A stretch of DNA of 64,000 nucleotides from Candidatus Didemnitutus sp. (lineage in GTDB: Bacteria > Verrucomicrobiota > Verrucomicrobiia > Opitutales > Opitutaceae): contig JAGOQJ010000001.1 in NCBI GenBank assembly GCA_017991595.1, positions 372,001 to 436,000 of the forward strand, given 5' to 3'. Shown one piece after another: positions 26,954 through 34,974 of the stretch (position 1 is the first letter of the stretch; each line of letters begins with the position of its first letter). Under the pieces are notes generated by a model, which saw nothing but the letters and a program-made list of their open reading frames with translations, ran no database searches and was not told where the DNA came from. A program made the translations under genes and the position numbers.

Positions 26954-27964
26954 ATGCCGTTAGTCTCCGTCGTCATGCCCGTGCGCAACGCAGGTGCCAC
27001 CATCGCGCGCGCCGTCGCCAGCATCCAAAGCCAGACCCTGGCCGATTGGGAACTCATCGCGATCGACGACGGCTCCAAGGACGCGTCGCGCTTCGTGCTG
27101 ATCGAGATGGCGCAGGTCGATCCCCGCATCCGCATCCTGCGCACAAAGGGCGGCATCGTCGCGGCGCTCAACGCGGGGCTCCAGTCCGCCACGGGCGAGT
27201 TCGTCGCGCGCATGGATGCGGACGATGAGTCCGAGCCGACGCGCCTCGCCGCGCAGGCGGAATATCTGCGACTGCATCCGGACATCGGCCTTGTCGGTTG
27301 CCGCGTGCGCTACGGCGGTGACCGGACCGCGCAGGCCGGCTACGCGTTGCACGTGGACTGGCTCAATTCCCTGCTCACGCCGGAGGAGATCGCGTTGAAC
27401 CGTTTCGTCGAGTCACCCTTCGCGCATCCGAGCGTGATGTTCCGGCGGCACCTCGTGGAGGATCATGGCACCTACCGCGCCGGCGATTTTCCGGAGGATT
27501 ACGAGCTGTGGCTGCGCTGGCTCGATGCCGACGTGCACATGGCGAAGTTGCCCGAGGAACTCGTCACGTGGAACGATTTCCCTGACCGGCTCTCGCGCAC
27601 GGATCCGCGCTACGCCCCGGAGGCTTTCTTCCGGTTGAAGGCGCATTGGATCGCCGAGTGGTTGAAGCGGGAGAACGATCCGGCGCGTCCGATCTGGGTG
27701 TGGGGCTCGGGCCGGCCCACGCGGCAGCGCGTCGCGCATCTGGTCGAGAAGGGCGTGCGCATTGCCGGCTACGTCGATGTCGACGCGAAGAAAACCGGCA
27801 AGAAGATCGCCGGCTTTCCTGTCGTGCCGCCTGCAGAATTGCCGCCGGCGTCGGAGACCTTCGTGCTCGGCTACGTCGGCGTGCGTGGCGCACGCGATTT
27901 CATCCGCACCAGTTTGCTGGCCACGGGGCGGCGCGAGGGCGTGGATTTTCTGATGTGCGCTTGA
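26954..27964 (+). CDS. Family 2 glycosyltransferase with C-terminal Rossmann-like domain
   Basis: The product is a 336-residue cytoplasmic enzyme. Residues 1 to about 225 form a GT-A glycosyltransferase: VSVVMPVRNAGATIARAV, ELIAIDDGS and VARMDADDES, with the metal-binding DxD-like DAD. The last 100 residues (IWVWGSGRPTRQRVAHL, IAGYVDVD, FVLGYVGVRGARDFI) look like a nucleotide- or sugar-binding Rossmann-like module of the PglD N-terminal type, an uncommon fusion. The acceptor is unknown, and no polysaccharide cluster surrounds it. Confidence 0.85.
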   Translation: MPLVSVVMPVRNAGATIARAVASIQSQTLADWELIAIDDGSKDASRFVLIEMAQVDPRIRILRTKGGIVAALNAGLQSATGEFVARMDADDESEPTRLAAQAEYLRLHPDIGLVGCRVRYGGDRTAQAGYALHVDWLNSLLTPEEIALNRFVESPFAHPSVMFRRHLVEDHGTYRAGDFPEDYELWLRWLDADVHMAKLPEELVTWNDFPDRLSRTDPRYAPEAFFRLKAHWIAEWLKRENDPARPIWVWGSGRPTRQRVAHLVEKGVRIAGYVDVDAKKTGKKIAGFPVVPPAELPPASETFVLGYVGVRGARDFIRTSLLATGRREGVDFLMCA

Positions 27965-28021
27965 GCGCGCGGTCCTGCGCCGCGACGCCGGACGGAGTGC
28001 CGTGACGTTGCGCGGAGTCGC

Positions 28022-28717
28022 TCAGCTGCGCCGGGTGCGACGACGCACCGCGCCGAGGGCGAGCGCCGCGAGGCCGAGGAGCGTCGCGACCGCGGCGGGT
28101 TCCGGGATCGGAGTCGCGCTGCCGTAAACCTCGAGTTCGTCGATGGCGTTGCCGTAGGTCATGCCCGAGGACGTGAGCAGGCGGAAGGCGAGGACGTTGG
28201 TCAGCGGCTCTGCGGTGGAGAGATTGTAGAGGTGCCGCAGGTGCGGCTGCGGCGTGCCGGCCGCGGTGTGGTCGATGACGCCGACGAGTGTCCAGATCGC
28301 GGCAGCGGGGTCGGTGTAGACCGTGGCGTCGGTGGTGAACTCGATCCGGTAGGTTGCGACGGTGGCGCGATCGGTGAAGAAGCCGAGATTGTCGCGGACG
28401 AAGGCGAAGGCGCCAATGCTGACGGGCGCGGCGAAACGCACCCCGACCCACGAGGCGGTGGAGGAGATGCTGTCGTTCAGCCCGATCCAGCTCTCGTAGT
28501 TGCCGTAGAGACCGTCGTTGATGTTGGCGATGTAGTGGTTGTTCGGCGTGCCGAGCTCGTCGAAGCCGATGGCGGTCGCGCCCTGGCTCGCGGCGGCGAG
28601 GTTGGTGGCGTCGGTGCGGAACGTGCCACCCGTCTCCACGAGCGAGAACTGGGCGAAGGCGGGGCTGGCGAAGAGCAGGCACAGGGCGAGCCGGCAGCAA
28701 AGGCGACGGATGTTCAT
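28022..28717 (-). CDS. PEP-CTERM sorting domain protein
   Basis: The product is a 231-residue secreted protein. A signal peptide (MNIRRLCCRLALCLLFASPAFA) is followed by a beta-rich domain, perhaps of discoidin-like type (SWVGVRFAAPVSIGAFAFVRD and NAIDELEVYGSA are typical of such jelly rolls). The tail has PIPEPAAVATLLGLAALALGA and a basic end. The start at 28717 gives a normal signal peptide; the frame is open 80 bases further upstream. The surface role is unknown. Confidence 0.85.
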   Translation of the reverse strand: MNIRRLCCRLALCLLFASPAFAQFSLVETGGTFRTDATNLAAASQGATAIGFDELGTPNNHYIANINDGLYGNYESWIGLNDSISSTASWVGVRFAAPVSIGAFAFVRDNLGFFTDRATVATYRIEFTTDATVYTDPAAAIWTLVGVIDHTAAGTPQPHLRHLYNLSTAEPLTNVLAFRLLTSSGMTYGNAIDELEVYGSATPIPEPAAVATLLGLAALALGAVRRRTRRS

Positions 28718-28883
28718 GGGCGGACGGGCAACCGTCCCAGCTTCGATGGCGGGGCAGGGAGGGTCAACCGGCCGGCGGTGCGCGCCCGCAGTCAGCAAGG
28801 AAACTCAAGCGGTCGAGCGATTCCGCTACTGCGCGCCGCGGGCCGGGTCTTGCAATTCACCGGTTCGGCGTAAACTCCGCGAC

Positions 28884-29687
28884 ATGTCCGAACCATCCGC
28901 CGCCCTGCCGTCCGGAGCCGAAGTGACGATCGATTTCGTGCGTCACCGCAACGTCCTGCTCGTGCGCGCCGACCTCAGCCCGCTCTTCGTCGATTACTAC
29001 CTGCATCTCGCGGAGCACAAGCTGCAGCCCGCACCGGCGCACGACCGCTTGTTCAAGGACGCGCTCGCCGCCTTTGCGCTGCACTGCGCCTCGCGGCCGC
29101 GCTTCGAGCATCTCGCGTGGACGATCGGCCTGCAGGACCCGCGATTGAACCTGTTCCTGACCGGCGACAACGAGGACTGCACCGTGGCCGGCCGCATCTT
29201 CACGGAGAACGTGCGCGAGGCCGAGCGCAACGTGTTCTACTCGGACCTGCTGCCGCGGCGCGGCGCGGAGAAGCGCCGCAGCGTGGTGAACTTCGATGGC
29301 GCGGACATGTTCCGCGCGGTGGAGACTTACTACGCGGAGTCGGAGCAGCGCACGGCGCGCTACTTCGATCTCGGCGACGATCACTACGCGATGCTGGTCT
29401 CGCATCCGGATTGCGACGAGGCGTGGCTGCGTGCGGTGGACCTGGCGGGAGTGAAAACGCTGGCCGAGACCGAGACGCTCCCCCGCATCGAGCGCCGCGC
29501 CTACCGCTGGAACTGCGGCTGCAACCAGCAGCGCATTCTCGGTGCACTCGCGCCGGCGGCGCGCGAGGACATGGCCGCGATGTTCCACGACGACGAGGCG
29601 ATCCAGGTGCAATGCCCGCGTTGTGCGGCGGCGCACGTCATCACGCGCGAGGCGATGGAGGCGTATCTTGCGCAGCCGCGGCCCTAG
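28884..29687 (+). CDS. hslO: Hsp33 family redox-regulated chaperone
   Basis: The product is a 267-residue protein resembling Hsp33 over its full length. The C-terminal redox switch is clear: WNCGCNQQR supplies a CxC pair (about residues 213-215) and VQCPRCAAAH a CxxC pair (about 246-249), which together bind zinc when reduced. Oxidation releases zinc and activates holdase activity against aggregation. The N-terminal chaperone domain is diverged but has the usual beta-strand pattern. The start was set at MSEPSAAL, because the longer open frame overlaps the divergent PEP-CTERM gene. Confidence 0.85.
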   Translation: MSEPSAALPSGAEVTIDFVRHRNVLLVRADLSPLFVDYYLHLAEHKLQPAPAHDRLFKDALAAFALHCASRPRFEHLAWTIGLQDPRLNLFLTGDNEDCTVAGRIFTENVREAERNVFYSDLLPRRGAEKRRSVVNFDGADMFRAVETYYAESEQRTARYFDLGDDHYAMLVSHPDCDEAWLRAVDLAGVKTLAETETLPRIERRAYRWNCGCNQQRILGALAPAAREDMAAMFHDDEAIQVQCPRCAAAHVITREAMEAYLAQPRP

Positions 29688-29765
29688 GCCGGCGCGGCAC
29701 GACCGCAGCAGTTCCGGGCTCCCCGCTGGACAAGCGGCCGGCGCCGCGCTCGACTGCGCGCCGGC

Positions 29766-30341
29766 ATGAGTCCCTGGGAAATCATCGGCACGGTGCTGGG
29801 CATCATCGGCGTGGCGCTGATGATCCGGCAAAACATCTGGGGCTGGCCCGTGGGCCTCGTGCAGGTGGCGGTCTATGCGTGGGTCTTCTATGACGTGAAG
29901 CTCTACTCCGACGCGCTGCTGCAGCTGTGCTTCTTCGGCATCCAGCTTTACGGCTGGATGCACTGGTTGCGCGGTGCGCACGTCGCGGCGCGCAGCACGC
30001 TGCCCGTGACGCGGCTCGAGCCCGTCGCGCTCGCGCTCTGGCTGGCGATCGGTGCCGGCGCGGCGGTGGGTTGGGGCACGTTGATGGCGCGGACGACCGA
30101 TGCCGCGCTGCCTTACTGGGATGCCGGCATCCTCATGGGCAGTCTCATCGCCCAAGCTTGGCAGGCGCAGAAGCGGCTGGAGTGCTGGCCCGGCTGGCTG
30201 GCGGTGAACACGGTCGCCATCGGAGTCTATTGGGTGAAGGACCTGCATCTCACGGCTGGTCTCTACGTCGTGTTCTGGGGCATGGCGTTGTGGGGCTGGC
30301 GTGAGTGGCGCCGCTCGATGCTGACGGGAGCCGCCGCATGA
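29766..30341 (+). CDS. pnuC: Nicotinamide riboside transporter PnuC
   Basis: The product is a 191-residue inner-membrane protein with about seven helices. Family features are the N-terminal WEIIGTVLGIIGVALMIRQN helix, the WPVGLVQVAVYAWVFYD segment, and NTVAIGVYWVKDLHLTAGLY with the conserved W-x-x-K. PnuC carries nicotinamide riboside by facilitated diffusion, trapped by phosphorylation inside. The following gene encodes just such a kinase and overlaps by four bases, which favours this substrate over the thiamine-type PnuT. Confidence 0.93.
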   Translation: MSPWEIIGTVLGIIGVALMIRQNIWGWPVGLVQVAVYAWVFYDVKLYSDALLQLCFFGIQLYGWMHWLRGAHVAARSTLPVTRLEPVALALWLAIGAGAAVGWGTLMARTTDAALPYWDAGILMGSLIAQAWQAQKRLECWPGWLAVNTVAIGVYWVKDLHLTAGLYVVFWGMALWGWREWRRSMLTGAAA

Positions 30342-30886
30342 GTGACGTGCGCCGCATCGCCGTTTTCGGCCCCGAATCCACCGGCAAGACGATGCTGGCC
30401 GAGCGGCTCGCCGCGCAGCTCGGCGCCCCGCTCGTGCGCGAATACGCGCGCGAGCGCTGGGACGAGCAAGGCGGCGTGCTCGGACTGGAGGACATGTTGC
30501 CGGTCGCGCAGGAACAATGGCGGCGCGAGGACGTGGCGGCGGAGCAAGCCCGCGCCAGCGGCGCGCCCTGCATCGTGTGCGACACGGATGCCCTCACGAC
30601 GATGCTTTGGAGCGATCTGCTCTACGGCACGGCGCCGGAGGCATTGCGTCGCGGCGCAGAGCGACGCTGTCACGGCTACGCTCTCTACCTGTTGCTCGAC
30701 ACCGACGTTCCCTTCGCTCCCGATCCGCAGCGCTGTTTCCCTGATGCGGAAGACCGGGAGAAGTGCCGGCGCATCTGGCACGGCGCGCTGGAGCGCCGCG
30801 GGTTGCCCTATGTGTGGATCCGCGGGGACTGGGCCCAGCGCGAGCACGCGGCGGTCGCCGCGATCCGGCAGGCGCTCGCCGGTTGA
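30338..30886 (+). CDS. NadR-like nicotinamide riboside kinase
   Basis: The product is a 182-residue P-loop kinase equivalent to the C-terminal domain of NadR. The Walker A motif GPESTGKT (residues 9-16) is followed by REYARERWDEQ, which is typical of the NadR kinase domain, and DTDALTTMLW. The NMN adenylyltransferase and HTH repressor domains of enterobacterial NadR are absent, so it only phosphorylates the riboside to NMN. The start overlaps the pnuC stop (ATGA), and the pair forms a vitamin-salvage operon. Confidence 0.88.
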   Translation: MSDVRRIAVFGPESTGKTMLAERLAAQLGAPLVREYARERWDEQGGVLGLEDMLPVAQEQWRREDVAAEQARASGAPCIVCDTDALTTMLWSDLLYGTAPEALRRGAERRCHGYALYLLLDTDVPFAPDPQRCFPDAEDREKCRRIWHGALERRGLPYVWIRGDWAQREHAAVAAIRQALAG

Positions 30887-30956
30887 AGCGGTGCGCGGCG
30901 CAAGCGGGAGAATTGGATTTGTGCCCGCGGGCGCTTCCGGGTGTGCTGCCCGCACC

Positions 30957-31391
30957 ATGCTGAAGACGCGCCTCATCCACCCCGAGATCCTCGCGGCGCT
31001 GGCCGCGTCGGGCCACTTTTCCCAAGTGTTCATCGCCGACGGTAATTTCCCGGTGGCCGGCAATCGCGGCCCGAACGCGCGCGTCGTCCACTTGAATCTC
31101 ATGCCCGGCACTGTCGATGCGCTGACCGTGCTCGACGCCGTCCTCACCGCCGTGCCCGTGCAAGCGGCGACCGTGATGGAGCCGCCGGCGGACTTCACGC
31201 CGCCGCTGTTCGCGCTCTACCGCGAGAAACTGGGCGCCAACGTCGCGTGGAATCAGATGGAGCGGTGGGCGTTCTACGAGAAGATCGCCTCGCCACGCAC
31301 GACGCTGATGATCGCCACGGGCGAGCAGCGCCGCTTTGCGAACCTGCTGCTCGAGGTCGGCGTGGTGCGGTTGGCGCAGGAAAGCTTCTGA
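30957..31391 (+). CDS. RbsD/FucU family sugar mutarotase
   Basis: The product is a 144-residue protein of the RbsD/FucU fold, which speeds interconversion of sugar anomers (fucose) or of furanose and pyranose forms (ribose). The N-terminal LIHPEILAALAASGHFSQVFIADGNFP contains the conserved catalytic histidine of SGH, and the PGTVDALTVLDAVLTAVPV block matches FucU better than RbsD. No fucose or ribose catabolic genes are adjacent. It lies 70 bases after the NadR-like kinase. Confidence 0.88.
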   Translation: MLKTRLIHPEILAALAASGHFSQVFIADGNFPVAGNRGPNARVVHLNLMPGTVDALTVLDAVLTAVPVQAATVMEPPADFTPPLFALYREKLGANVAWNQMERWAFYEKIASPRTTLMIATGEQRRFANLLLEVGVVRLAQESF

Positions 31392-31413
31392 GCCCGCGCC
31401 CGCTGCCGCGTGC

Positions 31414-31860
31414 TCACGCCGCAGCGTGCCGGTGGCGGGCCAGCGAGACCTGTCGATGCCAGACAAGGGCGATGGCGTTGGCGGCGAGCGCCCCGCCGAA
31501 GCCGAGCACGGCGAGGTTTACGCTCAGCAGACGCAGCTCGCCCCGGCCTTCCACGACCATCGAGCCGCCGTAAGTGTCGCGCAGCAACAGCGCGGCGAGG
31601 AAGGCGAGCATGACGATGCCGTTGATCACCGTGGCGGTGGGCAGGTCGTGATGGCGCCACAACCGCCACGCGGCGAAGAGCCCGAGCGCGGCGTTGGTCA
31701 GCAGCTGCCACACCTCGTGCAAACGCGCGTGCGGCACCCAGACGGGGTTGAAGACGTGCGAGGCATTGATCTCCAGCACCGGCACGATCGCGGCGTAGAA
31801 GACGATGCCGACGCTCACGAGCAGGCGCGGACCGAGCGATACCGGCGGCAAGGAATCCAT
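31414..31860 (-). CDS. Small membrane protein of unknown function
   Basis: The product is a 148-residue protein with four hydrophobic segments (about residues 13-33, 48-66, 76-93 and 112-130). The first loop contains NASHVFNPVWVPHARLHEVWQL, whose two histidines look conserved by character. I do not recognise a named family. It lies downstream of the permease operon on the same strand, with a 46-base gap, and converges with the mutarotase gene. Confidence 0.7.
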   Translation of the reverse strand: MDSLPPVSLGPRLLVSVGIVFYAAIVPVLEINASHVFNPVWVPHARLHEVWQLLTNAALGLFAAWRLWRHHDLPTATVINGIVMLAFLAALLLRDTYGGSMVVEGRGELRLLSVNLAVLGFGGALAANAIALVWHRQVSLARHRHAAA

Positions 31861-31906
31861 GGCGGAGAGGAGAGCGGACGTGCGTAACCGGGGCGCGTTG
31901 CGGCGA

Positions 31907-34543
31907 TCATTCCGCGCGCAACGCGGCGATGGCGTCGACCTTGCCGGCGCGGCGCGCGGGCAACCAGCAAGCGAGCAACGCGACCGTGAGCAGGAACACC
32001 GTGGCGAGCGTGAGGATGAGCGGACTGTTGGCGCGGAGGCCGGGGTAGTTTGCCAGCAACACGCGCGCCACGCCGGCGGCGCCCACGAGCCCGAGCACGG
32101 CGCCGGTCACGGCGAGCCGTGCGCCCGACGCGAACACGAGGCGCGCGATCTCTCTCGCGCTCGCGCCCAGCGCCAGTCGGATGGCGAACTCACCGCTGCG
32201 CTGGGCCATCGTGCGGGCGAGCACGCCGTAGATGCCGAGCGCGGCGAGCGCGAGGCCGAGCAGACCGAAGGCGGCCAGCATGTCGCGCAGCACGCCGAGC
32301 TGGTAGAGCGAACGCTCGATCGAGGTCTGCGCGGGACGCAGCGCGCGGATCGGGAGGTCGGGATCGAGTTCGGCGAAGGCGGAGCGGATATCCGGCACGA
32401 GGGCGGTCGGATCCACGTCGCGCGCACGCACCAGCAGCTCGAAATCCCGGCGCGGGTGCTGCGCGAGCGGTTGGTAAACCTGCAGCGCGACGGTGTTGGC
32501 ATCGGGCTCGACGTTCTCTACGTCCGCGACGACGCCGACGACCTCGCCCCATGCGGGAGCGCCGTCGGTGGCGGGCGCGAGGCGCCGGCCGACGGGGGAC
32601 TCCGTGCCGAAGAGGGCGCGCGCTGTGGACTGGCTGACGACGTAGGCGCGCGGGCTGGCGATCGTGTCGCCCGGTCCGAACAGCCGGCCGGCGATGAGCG
32701 GCGTGTCGACGGTGGTGAAGTAGCCGGCGTCGACGGTGTTGAGGCGGGCGGCCGGCTCGCTGCCGGGAGCGGGGATCGGTCCGCCTTCGATCTGTAACTT
32801 GAGGATCTCTGACCAAAAGAAATACGGCTCGAACGTCGCCAGTGCGGCCGCTTCGACGCTCGGCAGGCCTCGGAGCCGCTCGAGGGCGAGGCGGTGGAAG
32901 GCGAGCACGGCTGCGTCGTCGCGGTAAGTGGCCGGCGGCAACGCGATCGTGCCGGTGACGAGGCGGGATGCGTCCCAGCCGCCGCGGCGCGTGTGCAGAT
33001 CGTCGAGACCGCGGATGAAAAGGGCGGCTCCGGCGAGCAGCACGAGCGCCAGTGCGAACTGGCCCACGATGAGGATGCGCCGGAAGCGCTGCGCGCCGCG
33101 TCCACCGGTGGAGCCGCGCGCGCCGGACTTGAGCGTCTCGTTCAGATCGATGCGGCGGGCGTGGAGCGCGGGCATCAGCCCGAAGGCGAGGGCCGTGACG
33201 AGGGCGGCGGCGGCGGTCCAGAGCAGGACCTTGGGATCGAGGGCGAAGTTGACCTGTTCGCCGTTGTCGCCGGTCGAGCGCACTCGCGCCCAGTGGTGGA
33301 AGCCTTCGACGACGAGCAGCGCGAGCGCGCCGCTCGCGGCGCAGAGCAGGAGCGACTCGGCGATGAGCGGGCGGACGAGCTGGAGCCGCGAGGCGCCGAG
33401 GGCGGCGCGCACGGCGAACTCGCGGGTGCGCGCCAGCGTGCGCACGAGGTAAAGGTTGGCGAGGTTGGCGCAGGCGAGGAGAAGCACGAAGCCCGACAGC
33501 GCGATGAGCAGCGAAAGCGTGGCGGGCGAGCCGTAGGCGGCGACGACGAGATCCTGGCTCCACCAGGCGGTGCCGGCGTTCTCAGCCGGATACTCGCGGG
33601 CGCGGCGCGCGCCGAGGTCGGCAAGGAAGGCGGCGGCGCGGACAGAATCGGTCGCGGGGGCACGAAGTCCGACGATCCGGAGGTTTTGCTCGCTGCGGTT
33701 CGCGGCGAATTCCGGCGTGAGCGCGAGGGGGCGGAAGAAGTCGACGTTGCCGAGGTAGCGCCAGTCGTTGAAGGCGGCGGACAGCACGCCGATGACCTCG
33801 TGCGGCTCGCCGTCGATGCGGACGATGCGACCGAGGATGTCGCGATCCGCGCCGTAGCGGTTGCGCCAGACGCGCTGGCTGAGGATGACGACCTTGTCGC
33901 GGCCGGGCGTGTTCTCGTCGGGATGGAAACTGCGGCCGAGCTCGGGCTGGACGCCGAGCACGGCGAACAGGTTGGCGGAGGCCAGCGCCGACGAGGCGAG
34001 CTCGGCCGGGGCGCCGGGATCGGCGAGGCTGGCGGCGCGCGGGCGGTAGGCGGCGAATTCGCCGTAGGTGGCTCCGGCCTCGCGCAGCGCGACGAAATCC
34101 GCCGGCGAGAAATTGCCCTCGCGGTATTGCGGCGTGGCCCGCCAGAGGCGCTCGAGGCGGTCGACGTGGGCGTAGGGCAGGGGTTTCAGCATGATGCCGT
34201 TCAGCATGCTGAACATCGCGGAGTTGGCGCCGATGCCGAGGGCGAGCGTGACGACGGCGAGCACGGTGAAGCCCGGCGAGCGTCGGAGCTGGCGCGCGGC
34301 GAAGCGCAGGTCGCGGGCGAAGCGTTCGAGCGGGCCCCAGCCGAAGGTGTCGCGCGCGTGCTCCTGCAGCGCGGCGGTGTTGCCGAACTTGCGTTGCGCG
34401 GCGAGGCGCGCCTCCTCCGGCGGCAGGCCGTCCGCAGCGAGGTCGGCGGCGCGTTGCTCGAGGTGGAAACGCATCTCCTCGGCCATCTCGGCTTCGAGGT
34501 CGCGGCGGCGGAACAGGGCGCGGAGGCGGCGGAGGAGGGGCAT
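31907..34543 (-). CDS. MacB-like ABC permease with N-terminal prefix domain (ADOP type)
   Basis: The product is an 878-residue inner-membrane protein made of two MacB periplasmic core and FtsX permease halves. The N-terminus (RRRDLEAEMAEEMRFHLEQRAADL) is the permease-prefix helix pair. The first membrane helix follows (SPGFTVLAVVTLALGIGANSAMF), then a large periplasmic part, three helices near residues 330-460, a second periplasmic part and three C-terminal helices. Such proteins lack their own ATPase, and none is encoded nearby. They are frequent in Acidobacteria and Verrucomicrobia, always near PadR regulators. The substrate is unknown. Confidence 0.9.
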   Translation of the reverse strand: MPLLRRLRALFRRRDLEAEMAEEMRFHLEQRAADLAADGLPPEEARLAAQRKFGNTAALQEHARDTFGWGPLERFARDLRFAARQLRRSPGFTVLAVVTLALGIGANSAMFSMLNGIMLKPLPYAHVDRLERLWRATPQYREGNFSPADFVALREAGATYGEFAAYRPRAASLADPGAPAELASSALASANLFAVLGVQPELGRSFHPDENTPGRDKVVILSQRVWRNRYGADRDILGRIVRIDGEPHEVIGVLSAAFNDWRYLGNVDFFRPLALTPEFAANRSEQNLRIVGLRAPATDSVRAAAFLADLGARRAREYPAENAGTAWWSQDLVVAAYGSPATLSLLIALSGFVLLLACANLANLYLVRTLARTREFAVRAALGASRLQLVRPLIAESLLLCAASGALALLVVEGFHHWARVRSTGDNGEQVNFALDPKVLLWTAAAALVTALAFGLMPALHARRIDLNETLKSGARGSTGGRGAQRFRRILIVGQFALALVLLAGAALFIRGLDDLHTRRGGWDASRLVTGTIALPPATYRDDAAVLAFHRLALERLRGLPSVEAAALATFEPYFFWSEILKLQIEGGPIPAPGSEPAARLNTVDAGYFTTVDTPLIAGRLFGPGDTIASPRAYVVSQSTARALFGTESPVGRRLAPATDGAPAWGEVVGVVADVENVEPDANTVALQVYQPLAQHPRRDFELLVRARDVDPTALVPDIRSAFAELDPDLPIRALRPAQTSIERSLYQLGVLRDMLAAFGLLGLALAALGIYGVLARTMAQRSGEFAIRLALGASAREIARLVFASGARLAVTGAVLGLVGAAGVARVLLANYPGLRANSPLILTLATVFLLTVALLACWLPARRAGKVDAIAALRAE

Positions 34544-34568
34544 GCGCGGGGCGGGGTCGGCGGTGCGC

Positions 34569-34898
34569 TCAGGCGTTCTGCATCACGAGCGCGATGGCCG
34601 CGCTCATGCGGTCCCAGAGTTGCTGCTCCTTCTCAAGCTGCTTCCGGCCGGCGCGGGTGAGGGCGTAGTATTTGGCGCGGCGGTTGTTCTCGGTCATCCG
34701 CCACTCGGCCTCGATCCAGCCCTTGCCCTCCATGCGGTAGAGCGACGGGTAGAGCGAGCCCTCGTCGACTTGGAGCGCGCTCTGCGAGAGTTGCTCGAGC
34801 TTCTGCGTGATGCCCCAGCCGTGGAGCTCGCCGCGTGCGAGGACGCGGAGCACGAGCATGTCGAGCGTGCCGGGAAGGAGTTCGTTTTTGGCGGCCAT
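34569..34898 (-). CDS. PadR-family transcriptional regulator
   Basis: The product is a 109-residue winged-helix repressor with NELLPGTLDMLVLRVLARGELHGWGI at the start, the wing QVDEGSLYPSLYRMEGKGWIEAEW, and a C-terminal dimer helix. It precedes the permease gene by 25 bases, so it probably controls its own operon. Two palindromic sites directly upstream are the likely operators. Its ligand is unknown. Confidence 0.93.
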   Translation of the reverse strand: MAAKNELLPGTLDMLVLRVLARGELHGWGITQKLEQLSQSALQVDEGSLYPSLYRMEGKGWIEAEWRMTENNRRAKYYALTRAGRKQLEKEQQLWDRMSAAIALVMQNA

Positions 34899-34909
34899 GC
34901 CTGCTCACC

Positions 34910-34955
34910 TAGATAATCTAAGGCAGACTTGGCAAGCCTTTCCTTAGATTATCAA
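34910..34955 (-). promoter_or_regulatory. Twin palindromic operator upstream of the PadR gene
   Basis: TAGATAATCTA (34910-34920) is a perfect 5-1-5 palindrome. TAGATTATCAA (34945-34955) is a near-perfect second copy, 35 bp away centre to centre. The two also form a 12-bp inverted repeat with each other: GATAATCTAAGG at 34912-34923 against CCTTAGATTATC at 34942-34953. They begin 11 bases upstream of the start codon, covering the expected promoter. Confidence 0.7.
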
Positions 34956-34974
34956 GGGAAGCGGGCGCCGCGCG

